DNA of 64,000 bases from Cytophagales bacterium (GCA_017303805.1 JAFLBQ010000002.1:1-64000), one strand, 5' to 3'. Positions 51,212 through 61,588 are shown, numbered from the stretch's first letter. Notes: generated from the letters alone by a model not told the origin. Numbers and translations are program-made.

Positions 51212-54051
51212 TTTAACTCGGGCTTTAAAAACCTGCCCGTATAACTTGCCGGATTTTTCGCAACTTGTTCAGGTGTTCCTTTTGCAATAATTCTTCCGCC
51301 TCCTGCACCGCCTTCAGGGCCCAGGTCCACAATATAATCGGCCGATTTAATAACATCCATGTTGTGCTCAATCACCAACACGGTGTTGCCTTTATCTACC
51401 AACTTTTGCAGTACATCCAGCAAATGGCTTATGTCTTGAAAGTGCAGGCCGGTGGTAGGTTCATCTAAAATGTAAAGCGTTTTGCCGGTATCGCGCTTAG
51501 AAAGTTCGGTAGCCAGTTTTACACGCTGCGCTTCGCCCCCGGAAAGAGTGGTTGCATGTTGGCCTAATGAAATATATCCTAGCCCTACTTCGCTAAGGGT
51601 TTGAATCTTGCGCAGGATTTTAGGTTGGTTTTCAAAAAAGGTTACCGCCTCTTCCACTGTCATGTCTAGCACATCGCTTATCGACTTACCTTTAAAGCGC
51701 ACTTCTAATGTTTCGCGGTTATAGCGCTTGCCCTTGCAGGTTTCGCACGGCACATATACATCGGGTAAAAATTCCATTTCGATAAGGCGCAAGCCGGCCC
51801 CTTCGCAGGTTTCGCACCGGCCACCTTTTACATTAAACGAAAACCGGCCGGTCTTATAGCCCCGGATTTTTGCTTCCGGCATTTGTGCAAACAAATCGCG
51901 GATGTCGGTAAAAACACTGGTATAGGTTGCCGGGTTGGAGCGCGGTGTGCGGCCAATAGGCGATTGATCTACCTCAATAACTTTATCAATTAGTTTCAGG
52001 CCTTCAATTTTTTTGTAGGTCAACGGCTCGGTGCGCGAATTAAAAAAGTGTTGGTTCAAAATCGGAAACAGTGTATCGTGCACCAGGGTAGATTTGCCAC
52101 TACCCGATACTCCGGTAATACAGGTAAGTGTACTTAGCGGAATTTCCAGATCTACTTCTTTGAGATTGTTGCCGGTGGCGCCCAACAACTGAATTTTTTC
52201 ACCACTACCTTTTCTGCGATTGCGCTTATAGTTAATGGCCAGCTTGCCATTAAGATATTTTGCAGTGGTGCTGTCCGATTTCAAAAACGCCTGTGGGTTA
52301 CCTGCGGCTACCACTGTGCCCCCGTGGCGGCCAGCACCGGGGCCAATGTCAATAATATAATCCGACTCCAGCATCATTTCTTTGTCGTGCTCAACTACAA
52401 TTACCGAGTTGCCCAGGTCGCGCAAATCTTTTAAGGCTTTTATCAGCCTGGTGTTATCGCGGGCATGCAATCCAATACTCGGCTCGTCCAAAATGTACAA
52501 TACGCCTACCAGTTGCGTTCCTATTTGTGTGGCCAGCCTAATGCGTTGTGCTTCGCCTCCGCTTAAGGTGCGCAACGGGCGATTGAGGTGCAGGTAGTCC
52601 AACCCAACATCCAATAAAAAACCAATACGCTTACGAATTTCTTTCAGAACCTCAGTGGCAATAAGGCGCTGCTTTTCGCTGATGCGGTTCTCTAAGCCTC
52701 CCAGCCATTTTTGCAGCGCACTAATATTAAGTTCGGCCAGTTGCGCAATGTTCTTGTTATCGATCTTAAAATGGAGCGACTCTTTCTTTAACCGGGCTCC
52801 GCCACACTCCGGACAAATTTTGGTAGTAGTAAAGTCTTCAATCCATTTGCGAATATTATCCGAGCCCTCGTCTTTCTGTTTTTGCAAAAAGTTGATAATA
52901 CCTTCAAATTTGGTATTCCACTCCGTGCCCGGATATTTTACCGAAGCCACAGCCACGGGTTCATCATCGCCATACAAAAGTATTCTCAGGGCATCTTTTG
53001 GAATTTCTTTTACCGGGGTAGAGAGGGTGAGTTTGTACCGCTTTAGTATGGCTTCAATCTTTTTAAAGATCCAGATGTCGCGGTACTCGCCCAAGGGCAA
53101 AATAGCTCCACGGCTAATGCTTAGTTTCTTATCGGGGATTACACTGTCTTCGGTAATTTCTTCTATAACACCTAACCCGGTGCAGGCCGGGCAAGCCCCG
53201 TACGGGGAGTTGAATGAAAAATTATTGGGTGCCGGTTCATCGTACGACAACCCGGTTTTAGGATCCATTAAAAACTTTGAGAAGTGCTGCACTTTCCCAT
53301 TCTCTTCCATTACCATTATCACTCCTTTGCCCTCCTTCATGGCTGTATTGATAGATTGCCCTATGCGGTGGCGATCTTTCTGGTTGGGCACAATGCGGTC
53401 TATAACAATTTCAATATCATGAATCTTAAACCGATCGACTTGCATTTTGGCGGTAATGTCCAGTACCTCGCCATCTACCCGTACTTTAGCATACCCTTGT
53501 TTGCGTATCTGCACAAACAACTCGCGGTAGTGCCCTTTGCGCCCTTTTACAACCGGAGCCAGCAGGGTAAGTTTTTTACCGGCAAAGTTGGTTAAAATGG
53601 TATCTACAATCTGGTCTTCCGATTGGCGCACCATCTTATCGCCCGATAAATAGGAGAAGGCTTCACCGGCCCGCGCGTAGAGCAAACGCATAAAATCATA
53701 AATCTCGGTAACGGTACCCACCGTAGAGCGTGGATTGCGCGAGGTGGTTTTCTGCTCTATGGAGATTACCGGGCTCAGCCCGTTTATCTTGTCCACATCG
53801 GGGCGCTCCAGGTTGCCAATAAAGCTACGGGCATAGGCTGAAAAACTTTCCATGTACCTGCGCTGGCCTTCGGCATAAATAGTATCGAACGCCAGCGAAG
53901 ATTTGCCACTGCCGCTAATGCCGGTAAGCACCACCAATTGGTTGCGCGGAAAAGCAATGCTGATGTTCTTCAGGTTGTGCTCGCGGGCACCTACTATCTC
54001 AAAATTTTCATGACCGGAAAGGTCTATGTTTTTCTTTTGCGGATTGGACAT
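51208..54051 (-). CDS. uvrA: Excinuclease ABC subunit A
   Basis: The 947-residue nucleotide-excision-repair protein recognises helix distortion with UvrB. Two ABC ATPase modules are seen: GISGSGKSSLAFD near residue 45 with LSGGEAQRIRLA, and GVSGSGKSTLVHD near residue 650 with LSGGEAQRVKLA. Zinc fingers CPACTGLG, CPECGG and CETCEGAG/CETCKG are present. The length is normal. Confidence 0.97.
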   Translation of the reverse strand: MSNPQKKNIDLSGHENFEIVGAREHNLKNISIAFPRNQLVVLTGISGSGKSSLAFDTIYAEGQRRYMESFSAYARSFIGNLERPDVDKINGLSPVISIEQKTTSRNPRSTVGTVTEIYDFMRLLYARAGEAFSYLSGDKMVRQSEDQIVDTILTNFAGKKLTLLAPVVKGRKGHYRELFVQIRKQGYAKVRVDGEVLDITAKMQVDRFKIHDIEIVIDRIVPNQKDRHRIGQSINTAMKEGKGVIMVMEENGKVQHFSKFLMDPKTGLSYDEPAPNNFSFNSPYGACPACTGLGVIEEITEDSVIPDKKLSISRGAILPLGEYRDIWIFKKIEAILKRYKLTLSTPVKEIPKDALRILLYGDDEPVAVASVKYPGTEWNTKFEGIINFLQKQKDEGSDNIRKWIEDFTTTKICPECGGARLKKESLHFKIDNKNIAQLAELNISALQKWLGGLENRISEKQRLIATEVLKEIRKRIGFLLDVGLDYLHLNRPLRTLSGGEAQRIRLATQIGTQLVGVLYILDEPSIGLHARDNTRLIKALKDLRDLGNSVIVVEHDKEMMLESDYIIDIGPGAGRHGGTVVAAGNPQAFLKSDSTTAKYLNGKLAINYKRNRRKGSGEKIQLLGATGNNLKEVDLEIPLSTLTCITGVSGSGKSTLVHDTLFPILNQHFFNSRTEPLTYKKIEGLKLIDKVIEVDQSPIGRTPRSNPATYTSVFTDIRDLFAQMPEAKIRGYKTGRFSFNVKGGRCETCEGAGLRLIEMEFLPDVYVPCETCKGKRYNRETLEVRFKGKSISDVLDMTVEEAVTFFENQPKILRKIQTLSEVGLGYISLGQHATTLSGGEAQRVKLATELSKRDTGKTLYILDEPTTGLHFQDISHLLDVLQKLVDKGNTVLVIEHNMDVIKSADYIVDLGPEGGAGGGRIIAKGTPEQVAKNPASYTGRFLKPELN

Positions 54052-54108
54052 TACAGGAAAAAGGAATTACAAGAATACAAAAATCCCGCAAGGAAGGTTT
54101 CGGAAATT

Positions 54109-54666
54109 TTAAAATTGAAGAGTAAGGTTTAATAGGGGAGATTCTATTTGACCCAAGCCTTCATAATGAAGCTGATACGTTTGATTCTGAAGCTGAAATA
54201 CCGATGCTCTTTTTGAATCCGGATCAACAATCCAATACTCTTTTACACCAAATTTTTCATACAGATTTTTCTTGCGTACGGTATCGTGCTGGGTATTGCC
54301 GGGCGAAAGTATCTCAATCAAAAGATCAGGCACACCGTGTATGTGCCCTTCTTCATTTAAGATTGCCAGGTTATCTTTTAGCACCACCACAAGGTCGGGT
54401 TGAACTGCATTGCTGGTTTCATCCAAATAAACATCAAAAGGAGCAAAAGCTATAATACCTAAACCCTTTTCCTCCAGGTTTTTCTGAAGTTGAACCGCTA
54501 AAGTTAAAATAACTTTTTGGTGGCGGTAAATCGGAGATGGTGACATAAAAATTATATTATCAATAAGCTCAGCCAAGGTGCCTTCCGGCAACGATTGGTA
54601 AACCTGCATGATAGTGCGGGGCGGGCTTTCTATTTCAAAATTCTTTCGCATTTGTAAATTTAACAA
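54109..54666 (-). CDS. Uma2 family endonuclease-like protein
   Basis: The 185-residue PD-(D/E)xK fold protein has GTLAELIDNIIFMSPSPIYRHQ, NAVQPDLVVVL (metal Asp), VPDLLIEILSPGNTQHD and YEKFGVKEYWIVDPDSK. The Uma2 (DUF820) family is abundant in cyanobacteria and some Bacteroidota; a nuclease role is predicted but unproven. It is a stand-alone gene between uvrA and the caspase-like gene. Confidence 0.88.
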   Translation of the reverse strand: MLNLQMRKNFEIESPPRTIMQVYQSLPEGTLAELIDNIIFMSPSPIYRHQKVILTLAVQLQKNLEEKGLGIIAFAPFDVYLDETSNAVQPDLVVVLKDNLAILNEEGHIHGVPDLLIEILSPGNTQHDTVRKKNLYEKFGVKEYWIVDPDSKRASVFQLQNQTYQLHYEGLGQIESPLLNLTLQF

Positions 54667-54711
54667 AATTAACCTCGCTGTGATTGGTTCACTGCGATTG
54701 AAGGGCTACAC

Positions 54712-57069
54712 CTATTTCTCGAATACCGCAATCGGAAAATCATTTCCAAAAGAATAAGCCGAAGGGAATTGTGCGGTGCCCTTTAATTGCTCCGATAACT
54801 CGGGTACTTTGTTTTCGATATAGGTACTTAACTCGCGGATGGTTAACCGTTGATCTTTATTCGCATCGGCTGCACCAGCTACTCCCTCCAGCAACGCATA
54901 GGTAAATATTCCATGCCCCAGTTTGGCAAACTCTGTGGCAAATTGTTCGGCTCCGGTAGAGGTAATCCAAAACGTTCCGGTACTGCGCGCCAGTTGGGCA
55001 ATGGCTTTTTCTTCGGCTGCTCCCCGGGCCCGGTTCTCCAATGCATCCAACGCTCCGGCCGATTGACACGCATCTAAAATGAATACTTGCTTTTGTGCAT
55101 TGATGGCCGAGGCAAACGTTTTTAATTCGCTTGCCGAAATTCCCTTTTCAGCCAGCATGTCATCGCGGCCATACAACTGCGTAACATCGTGCGGCACAAT
55201 ATAAAACTCTTTGTTCGCCCCACCCGACATAACTCCGTGCCCGGCATAATAAACCACAATCATGTCCTGCTCCAGGGCTTTTGCCTTTATCTGATTTAAG
55301 GCTGCCAGAATGTTTGCCTTCACCGCCTTATCGTTGCGAATGGCAAACGGAATTACTTCCTGAAATAACGACCTGGACTGTTTGTTAATTACTTCGGCTA
55401 CCCCATCGGCATCGGCCTGCGCATAGTTCAGGTTGTACTTTGCATTTTTGTATTTATCAATGCCAATGGTAACAAGATAAAGTTTGGGTTTAGCTTCGGA
55501 AGCACCTGTGTAAGTAATTGTAAATTTCAGTTTCTCCGACTCAACCCCGGCCTTGCTGCTGGCCGTTGCAAAAAAATAGTTCTGCTCGCCAAACGAGTTG
55601 GTTAACGACAAATCAAAACTATACGCGTTCTTTCCGGCACCCGCAATTACTTTTACCAGTTTAGAGTTCTGATATAATTTTATTTCGGTTACTTCTTGTG
55701 GGTTTTGCGTTACCGCGATTTCTACCTTCGATTGCTTTTGAGTAGCCGAGGTGGTTCCACTTGCTGCGGCTCCGTTTACCGATTTAAGTTGCAAGGCCGG
55801 CACCTTAGAAATTACTTTTTCAACTTCAAAAGTTGTTTGGGCCAACTGCGTCTTTTCGTCCTCATCAATAATTTGCGATAGCAGGCGTGGGGTAAAGCCA
55901 CTTTCAAACGTACTTTCTAATGCAGTGCGTTGATTGGAAAGCCTGGCCGTCCAATACACTTTGCGCAAGGCTTCGGGTGTGCCTTCTACTCTACCATCGC
56001 GCGCCACCACGGCAAAGTCTTCGTTGCTATCGCAAAAAAAGTAACCTACTATCGAGTTGGTTGCCAAGTCATAAACCTGGTTGATGTTATTGCCCAGCGA
56101 GTTGATCAGAAACTTACCCGAATTACCAAGTGGAAATGCCTGCGCATTGCCTACCCCGAGGGTAAGCGTGCCACTTAATCTAAATCCGTCCGATTTGGTT
56201 GTAAATGATATTCCCCCCCATTGAAGGTCGTACACATTAAATGAAAGCGATGCCGTTATGGCGAGCAGCTTGTTACCCGAAACCTTGCCGCTGTAAGGCA
56301 TGATGTTATTACCCCATACTACCTTTGCTTCAATCTCCTTGATCAGGTTGAGCGATGTTCCATTTAAAACCTCCACGGTGGTTTTGGTCATTAGCATATT
56401 TAAACCCGACACCACCAGGTTATCACCCTGTTCATCAAAAGTTGCCATGGTGTAAAATCCCTTCTTCGACTCGGCTACCACTTTACCCGAACTGATCTCA
56501 AAGACTTTTAGCGGATTCATCTCCTTTAATAAAGGAATAACACCCACCACCACATGCTTGCCATTGGGGTGCAGCGCCAACGCACTTACGTGATGTTTCT
56601 TGTATTGCACGGTGCTAAGCTCCTTCAGCATTTTGGTGTCGTACACCGTTACCCATCCTTCGCGTTGGCCTACTGCAAGTAAATTATTTTTGTGCGATAA
56701 GCTTGATTTGGTTATTTCGTGCTTGCTAGTAAAAGTGGCCAACACCTGGTCGGTCTTCCAATCGATAATCACCACCTGGCGGCCCTCCATAATAATGATT
56801 TTATTGGAAGCCATAAGTTCCATATCAAATACCTCGGTAAAGGTGGTGGTAAGGCGTTTTATAAACCGGCCGGCCTTTACATCAAAAATCCGGAGCTCTT
56901 TGTTTTTAAATGCAAAGGCTGCGTAGTTCCCATCGGGCGAGGCGGCCATTCCCACCTGTTCGGATGTAATTTCATTTTTCAAATACCCTAAGCGCACCAA
57001 ATCCACTTGCGGTTCTTGTGCAGCGGCTGTTACCCCAATCCATACCAGAATTACCGTTAGTGCCTTCAT
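54712..57069 (-). CDS. Caspase-family protease with N-terminal beta-propeller-like region
   Basis: The 785-residue exported protein has a signal peptide (to TAAAQ), about 400 residues of WD40/propeller-like repeats (SPDGNYAAFAFKNKELRIFD), and a linker domain. A C-terminal caspase (peptidase C14) domain follows, with His611 in YYAGHGV and Cys668 in LDACQSAG. Residues 735-746 read D-A-N-K-D-Q-R-L-T-I-R-E, matching an EF-hand calcium loop within the protease part. The architecture suggests a sensor fused to a protease acting at the periphery of the cell. No partner toxin or immunity gene is evident. Confidence 0.88.
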   Translation of the reverse strand: MKALTVILVWIGVTAAAQEPQVDLVRLGYLKNEITSEQVGMAASPDGNYAAFAFKNKELRIFDVKAGRFIKRLTTTFTEVFDMELMASNKIIIMEGRQVVIIDWKTDQVLATFTSKHEITKSSLSHKNNLLAVGQREGWVTVYDTKMLKELSTVQYKKHHVSALALHPNGKHVVVGVIPLLKEMNPLKVFEISSGKVVAESKKGFYTMATFDEQGDNLVVSGLNMLMTKTTVEVLNGTSLNLIKEIEAKVVWGNNIMPYSGKVSGNKLLAITASLSFNVYDLQWGGISFTTKSDGFRLSGTLTLGVGNAQAFPLGNSGKFLINSLGNNINQVYDLATNSIVGYFFCDSNEDFAVVARDGRVEGTPEALRKVYWTARLSNQRTALESTFESGFTPRLLSQIIDEDEKTQLAQTTFEVEKVISKVPALQLKSVNGAAASGTTSATQKQSKVEIAVTQNPQEVTEIKLYQNSKLVKVIAGAGKNAYSFDLSLTNSFGEQNYFFATASSKAGVESEKLKFTITYTGASEAKPKLYLVTIGIDKYKNAKYNLNYAQADADGVAEVINKQSRSLFQEVIPFAIRNDKAVKANILAALNQIKAKALEQDMIVVYYAGHGVMSGGANKEFYIVPHDVTQLYGRDDMLAEKGISASELKTFASAINAQKQVFILDACQSAGALDALENRARGAAEEKAIAQLARSTGTFWITSTGAEQFATEFAKLGHGIFTYALLEGVAGAADANKDQRLTIRELSTYIENKVPELSEQLKGTAQFPSAYSFGNDFPIAVFEK

Positions 57070-57085
57070 GCGATTTATAGTTTTG

Positions 57086-57955
57086 TCAGGCTACTTCTTT
57101 ACCAGTTGCCCACTGCAACATTTCAAACCAATCCTGCTTGTCGAGGTGCACTTCCAATGCTTTGGCCGCTTCGGCTATGCGCTCGGGTTGTGTAGTACCA
57201 ATTACCGGAAAAATGGAAGACGGATGCACGAGCAACCAGGCCAGCAACAGTTGGGTGTAGGTGGCATTGTATTGCGAGGCTTTGCTAAACAACTCGCGCT
57301 CGCCTGCCATAAGTTTTCCTCCCGCCAAAGGCGACCAGGCCATGGCCGAAGCCCGGTGCTCCATCAGCAAATCCAAGTCGCCATTAAAAAACGGATCGAC
57401 ACGCGCCAAAGAAATTTCTATTTGATTTGTTACCAGCGGCATGGGTAAAAATTTCTGCAGCATGTAAAACTGCGGCCGTGTAAAATTAGAAACCCCAAAG
57501 TGCAACACCTTGCCCTGTTCTTTCAGTTTGGTAAACGCTTCGGCTACATCGTGCGGATTAAGCAACGGATCGGGGCGATGAATCAGCAGCAGATCTAATC
57601 GGTCGGTGTTTAACATCCTAAGCGAATTATCGGCAGACCAGACAATATGCTCTTTAGAAGTGTCGTAATGTTTTACCCAGGTTTTAGGTCGTTTGTCCGA
57701 TTGAAACTTAATACCACACTTGGTTACCAGTTGCATCTTATCGCGCAAAGCCGGTTGCTGGCGCAGCACTTCGCCAAAAATTTCTTCGTTGCTGTGGTCG
57801 CCATAAATATCGGCATGGTCAAACGTGGTAATGCCTTCGGCTAACGAGGTTTGAATTAATCTTTCTACCGATGAGGCCGAAAGTTTCCAACGCCAGGCAC
57901 CGGCAATAATTCTGGAAAATGTGGGCCCTTGCGGATGAAGCGGAAGTTGTTGCAT
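57086..57955 (-). CDS. Aldo/keto reductase
   Basis: The NADPH-dependent AKR has SVERLIQTSLAEGITTFDHAD (catalytic Asp), IYGDHSNEEIFGEVL (Tyr), QLVTKCGIKF (Lys) and LDLLLIHRPDPL (His). It is closest to the YdhF-type. The frame is open from 58039, but the ATG at 57955 (QQLPLHPQGPTFSRIIAG) gives the natural start and 289 residues. It starts 2 bases after the preceding small gene. Confidence 0.9.
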   Translation of the reverse strand: MQQLPLHPQGPTFSRIIAGAWRWKLSASSVERLIQTSLAEGITTFDHADIYGDHSNEEIFGEVLRQQPALRDKMQLVTKCGIKFQSDKRPKTWVKHYDTSKEHIVWSADNSLRMLNTDRLDLLLIHRPDPLLNPHDVAEAFTKLKEQGKVLHFGVSNFTRPQFYMLQKFLPMPLVTNQIEISLARVDPFFNGDLDLLMEHRASAMAWSPLAGGKLMAGERELFSKASQYNATYTQLLLAWLLVHPSSIFPVIGTTQPERIAEAAKALEVHLDKQDWFEMLQWATGKEVA

Positions 57956-57957
57956 AG

Positions 57958-58263
57958 CTATTGATGTTGAAAGCATTTTTTGTTGGTGTTGGCCGTCATG
58001 CGTTTGCAGCGGGTGCCATCGGCCGTTTTGCCGGTGCATTGGTTTAGTTTAGCCTTGCCCAACTCATTGGGTTTACAAACTTCGCACGCGGTTTTACCGG
58101 CCTTCTTTGCTTCGGCTAGTTTAAGCGGGGCTGCTTCGCCCGATAAGCGGCAGTCTGCCGTATGGTATTTTTCGCCTTTGGGCGAGGAGTACACCGTTTG
58201 GCTAACCGCTTTGAACCCAAAGCCGAAGCTGATGCAGAGCGTAATGAAAATCAGTTTCTTCAT
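57958..58263 (-). CDS. Small exported Cys-rich protein (DUF5763-like C-terminus)
   Basis: The 101-residue protein has a signal peptide (to AVSQ). The middle part GEKYHTADCRLSGEAAPLKL followed by GKTACEVCKP resembles a metal or Ada-like finger. The end part QCTGKTADGTRCKRMTA and KKCFQHQ has four Cys/His ligands in the C..C..C..H pattern of DUF5763. It probably binds zinc; function unknown. Confidence 0.75.
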   Translation of the reverse strand: MKKLIFITLCISFGFGFKAVSQTVYSSPKGEKYHTADCRLSGEAAPLKLAEAKKAGKTACEVCKPNELGKAKLNQCTGKTADGTRCKRMTANTNKKCFQHQ

Positions 58264-58346
58264 ATGCAGTAGTATTTGACAGACAAGTTCAGGTTTTTTC
58301 TATTTTATACACAAGCTAAGAGGGAATGTTAAAATAATTTACCCTT

Positions 58347-59162
58347 TCACAACCGCTCAATCAAATCCACATACAACTCGGTAAGCCGGGGTTCGGCTTT
58401 GTTAGCTACTGCTACTATCTCGCTCAGCACTGCAGGTTTCAGGTTATCGGGGTCGCACTCATCGGTTAAAACCGAAATGGCACAACACGGCAGCCCCATG
58501 TGGTTGGCTACCAGCACCTCGGGCACGGTGCTCATGCCTACCGCATCGGCTCCTATCCGATTTAAAAACCGGTACTCGGCCCGCGTTTCTAAATTGGGGC
58601 CCATTACAGCAACATACACACCCGCGTTTAGTTTTATCTTTCGCGCTTTGGCTATCTTTTGCAACAGTCCATTTAACTTTTTTGAATAGGGGCGGCTCAT
58701 ATCCGGAAACCGCGGACCGAAAATTTCGAAGTTAGCTCCGCGCAACGGGTTATCGGGTTGCAGATTGATATGATCGTCTATCAGCATCATCTGCCCTTTC
58801 TTCCATTTCAGATTTAAACAACCGGCCGCGTTGGAAATAAGCAGGTAATCTACACCCAGTAATTTCATTACGCGCACCGGCAACGTAATCTGTTGCATGG
58901 AGTAGCCCTCGTAATAATGAAAGCGCCCTTGCATGGCCACTACATTTTTCCCTTTTACTTTTCCGTAAATAAGTCTGCCTTTATGATGTTCTACTGTAGA
59001 AATAGGAAAGTGCGGAATGGAGTTGTAATTGATAACCACCGGGTCTTTTATTTTTTCTACAAACTTATTGCCGAGGCCGGTGCCAAGAATAATGCCTACT
59101 TCGGGGTTTGTAATACCGTTTTTCTTCAGGTAGTTGGTTGCTTCTTTCAGTTGATCGATCAT
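58347..59162 (-). CDS. punA: Purine-nucleoside phosphorylase
   Basis: The trimeric-type PNP splits inosine and guanosine with phosphate. The 271 residues show VGIILGTGLGN, FPISTVEHHKGRLIYG with the phosphate His, QGRFHYYEGYS, LISNAAGCLN and MGPNLETRAEYRFLNRIGAD followed by VGMSTVPEVLVANH. Length and motifs match family members from Bacteroidota. Confidence 0.95.
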   Translation of the reverse strand: MIDQLKEATNYLKKNGITNPEVGIILGTGLGNKFVEKIKDPVVINYNSIPHFPISTVEHHKGRLIYGKVKGKNVVAMQGRFHYYEGYSMQQITLPVRVMKLLGVDYLLISNAAGCLNLKWKKGQMMLIDDHINLQPDNPLRGANFEIFGPRFPDMSRPYSKKLNGLLQKIAKARKIKLNAGVYVAVMGPNLETRAEYRFLNRIGADAVGMSTVPEVLVANHMGLPCCAISVLTDECDPDNLKPAVLSEIVAVANKAEPRLTELYVDLIERL

Positions 59163-59281
59163 AGTACTGGTTTAAAAAAAATAAACTTAACAAAAATACC
59201 TAAGCCGCCCCGGCAAAGGGCAGCCGTTTACACTTGCGCCCATTAAAATATTACCCTTACCTTGCCACGTCTTACCAGTTC

Positions 59282-60517
59282 ATGAGTTCATCCGATCCTT
59301 ACGCAGCCCTACGCATTCGCGATTTCAGGCTGTTTGTACTCTCGCGCCTGTTCATTACACTGGCTATACAAATGCAGGGGGTTATTGTGGGATGGCAGAT
59401 TTATGCGCTCACCAAAGACCCGCTTTCGCTTGGGCTGATTGGATTGGCGGAAGCCTTGCCCGCCATTGGGGTTTCGTTGTATGCTGGCCACCTGGCCGAT
59501 GTGGTTGAACGAAAAAAAATAATTGTTACGTGTGTGGCTGTGTTGGCGCTGTGTTCTGCCGCACTGCTTTACTTTACCACCCCGGCCGGGGCCCATCTTA
59601 TCTCGCAAAATACGCTAGCCATTTATGCAGTAATTTTTGTAAGTGGTTTTGCGCGCGGATTTCTCTCTCCGGCCAACTTTTCGTTTATGCCGCAGTTGGT
59701 TGACAGGTCTATTTACCAAAACGCCATTACCTGGAACAGCACCATTTGGGAGGGCGCGGCCGTGGGTGGGCCTATGATTGGCGGATTGATTTATGGCTTT
59801 GGCGGCATAACCGCTGCCTACTCGGCCGATGCGTTCCTGGTGGTTGCCGCCCTGGTTTGTTACCTCTCTATTCCTAACCGGCCGTTGCCTCCGGTAAGTG
59901 CCGAACAAGGCACGTGGCAAAAAATTAAAGCGGGAATAAAGTTTGTGTTTGGCCACCAGATTATACTTAGTGCCATCTCGCTCGATCTCTTTGCCGTGCT
60001 GTTTGGTGGAGCCGTGGCGCTGTTACCCATTTTTGCGGATGAGATTTTACATACCGGAGAAATCGGGTTAGGGTTTTTGCGCTCTGCTCCTGCCATTGGG
60101 GCGGTGCTCATGGCCGTGTACATTACACACAACCCCATTAAAAAGAACATTGGTAAAATTTTGCTGTGGTGTGTGGCCGGCTTTGGCTTATCTATGATTG
60201 CCTTTAGTCTTTCTACCTGGTTTTGGGTTTCGATGGCGTTGCTTGTACTTAGCGGCATGTTCGATTGTGTAAGTGTGATTGTGCGCGGCACACTAATCCA
60301 TACACTTACACCCGAAAACATGAAGGGCCGCGTGGCGGCTGTTAACAGTATGTTCATCGGCTCATCCAACGAAATAGGTATGTTGGAGTCGGGGGTGGCC
60401 GCACGCTTATTGGGCGTGGTGCCTTCGGTAATTTTTGGTGGCCTGATGACGTTGGGCGTAGTGGGCATTACCGCGTGGCGCGCACCCGCCTTGCGCGCAC
60501 TGCAACAGGTTAAATAA
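59282..60517 (+). CDS. Major facilitator superfamily transporter (MFS_3 type)
   Basis: The 12-span transporter begins SSSDPYAALRIRDFRLFVLS, with GHLADVVERKK, the MFS loop 2-3 motif, near residue 75. It resembles EntS/bacterial MFS_3 exporters. The frame is open from 59234; ATG at 59282 matches the family start and gives 411 residues. Convergent with the MscS gene. Confidence 0.87.
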   Translation: MSSSDPYAALRIRDFRLFVLSRLFITLAIQMQGVIVGWQIYALTKDPLSLGLIGLAEALPAIGVSLYAGHLADVVERKKIIVTCVAVLALCSAALLYFTTPAGAHLISQNTLAIYAVIFVSGFARGFLSPANFSFMPQLVDRSIYQNAITWNSTIWEGAAVGGPMIGGLIYGFGGITAAYSADAFLVVAALVCYLSIPNRPLPPVSAEQGTWQKIKAGIKFVFGHQIILSAISLDLFAVLFGGAVALLPIFADEILHTGEIGLGFLRSAPAIGAVLMAVYITHNPIKKNIGKILLWCVAGFGLSMIAFSLSTWFWVSMALLVLSGMFDCVSVIVRGTLIHTLTPENMKGRVAAVNSMFIGSSNEIGMLESGVAARLLGVVPSVIFGGLMTLGVVGITAWRAPALRALQQVK

Positions 60518-60541
60518 ACTTTGGCCTTACACGAAGCGAAC

Positions 60542-61588
60542 TTACTTTGCTACTAAAACTGTTTGCGTGGGGAACGCAAACTCAATACCTGCATCGGCAA
60601 AAGTTTTAAATAGCGAAAGATTAATTTCCTGTTGCACATTCATGTAGCTGATGTAATCGGGGGCCTCTACAAAATAAACTATTTCATAATCCAGACTATA
60701 AGCGCCAAAGCGGGCAAAGTGGGCCCGATCGAACGTTGCCAAAGGCTGGGTTTTGATTATCTGCTCTATAATTGCCGGAATGCGTGCGAGCTGCTCGGCC
60801 GGGGTGTTGTACACCACACCAATAGAAAACACAATTCTTCTGCGGTTCATCCGCTTAAAGTTGTGGATTCTGGATTTGGTTAAATCGCTGTTGGCGAATG
60901 CCAGTTGCTCGCCCCCGGCACTTATTAACCGGGTAGTTTTAATCCCAATGTATTCTACTGTTCCCTTCTTATCATCTACGGTAATGTAATCGCCCACTTC
61001 AAACGGCCGGTCGAAGAAGATAACAAAGTAGTTGAATAAGTCGCCCAGAATATTTTGAGCCGCCAGGGCAATGGCAATACCTCCAATGCCCAACCCGGCA
61101 ATGATGGCCGTAACATCGTAGCCCAGGTTATCAAACAAAAAGAGTAAACCGATACCCCAAATAACTACGTTAATAATCAGCATTATTCCGTTCAACTGCT
61201 TCAGCTTTTCTGCGCCTTCGGGTTGGTTCTTGATAAACGACTCCAACAGCAAGCGGATAAATGCAGAGAGCAGGCGTATGGCATAAAAGGTAAACACAAC
61301 CCCCAGGGCATTGTGCACGAGTTTATCGGCCCGCTCGGGTAAGGTCAGGTACGAAAGCCCGATATAAATAACCACAAAATTAAAAATGGGCAATCCGAAT
61401 TTCTCGAGGCCCTTCACCAGGTAGTCGTCCCACTTTGTTTCGGTTTTTTCGGCCCACCGCCTGGCTTGCGCCAGCAGGCGCTTTCTAAATAGCCGTAGCA
61501 ACAACAAGCCACCCACAATTATGGCAACCGCCTCCAAATAGTTTTGTACTGAGTTTCCGTAATACGTCTGTTCTAACAATTCTTTCAT
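60542..61588 (-). CDS. Small-conductance mechanosensitive channel (MscS family)
   Basis: The 348-residue protein has four or five N-terminal spans. The pore helix region is GLGIGGIAIALAAQNILGDL, followed by the beta domain FDRPFEVGDYITVDDKKGTV and EYIGIKTTRLISAGG. It releases osmolytes under hypo-osmotic stress. Confidence 0.92.
   Translation of the reverse strand: MKELLEQTYYGNSVQNYLEAVAIIVGGLLLLRLFRKRLLAQARRWAEKTETKWDDYLVKGLEKFGLPIFNFVVIYIGLSYLTLPERADKLVHNALGVVFTFYAIRLLSAFIRLLLESFIKNQPEGAEKLKQLNGIMLIINVVIWGIGLLFLFDNLGYDVTAIIAGLGIGGIAIALAAQNILGDLFNYFVIFFDRPFEVGDYITVDDKKGTVEYIGIKTTRLISAGGEQLAFANSDLTKSRIHNFKRMNRRRIVFSIGVVYNTPAEQLARIPAIIEQIIKTQPLATFDRAHFARFGAYSLDYEIVYFVEAPDYISYMNVQQEINLSLFKTFADAGIEFAFPTQTVLVAK

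Noticed and set aside
52655-53422. Long plus-strand frame (255 codons) inside uvrA
   Set aside because: It is fully antisense to uvrA coding sequence with all uvrA motifs intact; a composition shadow.
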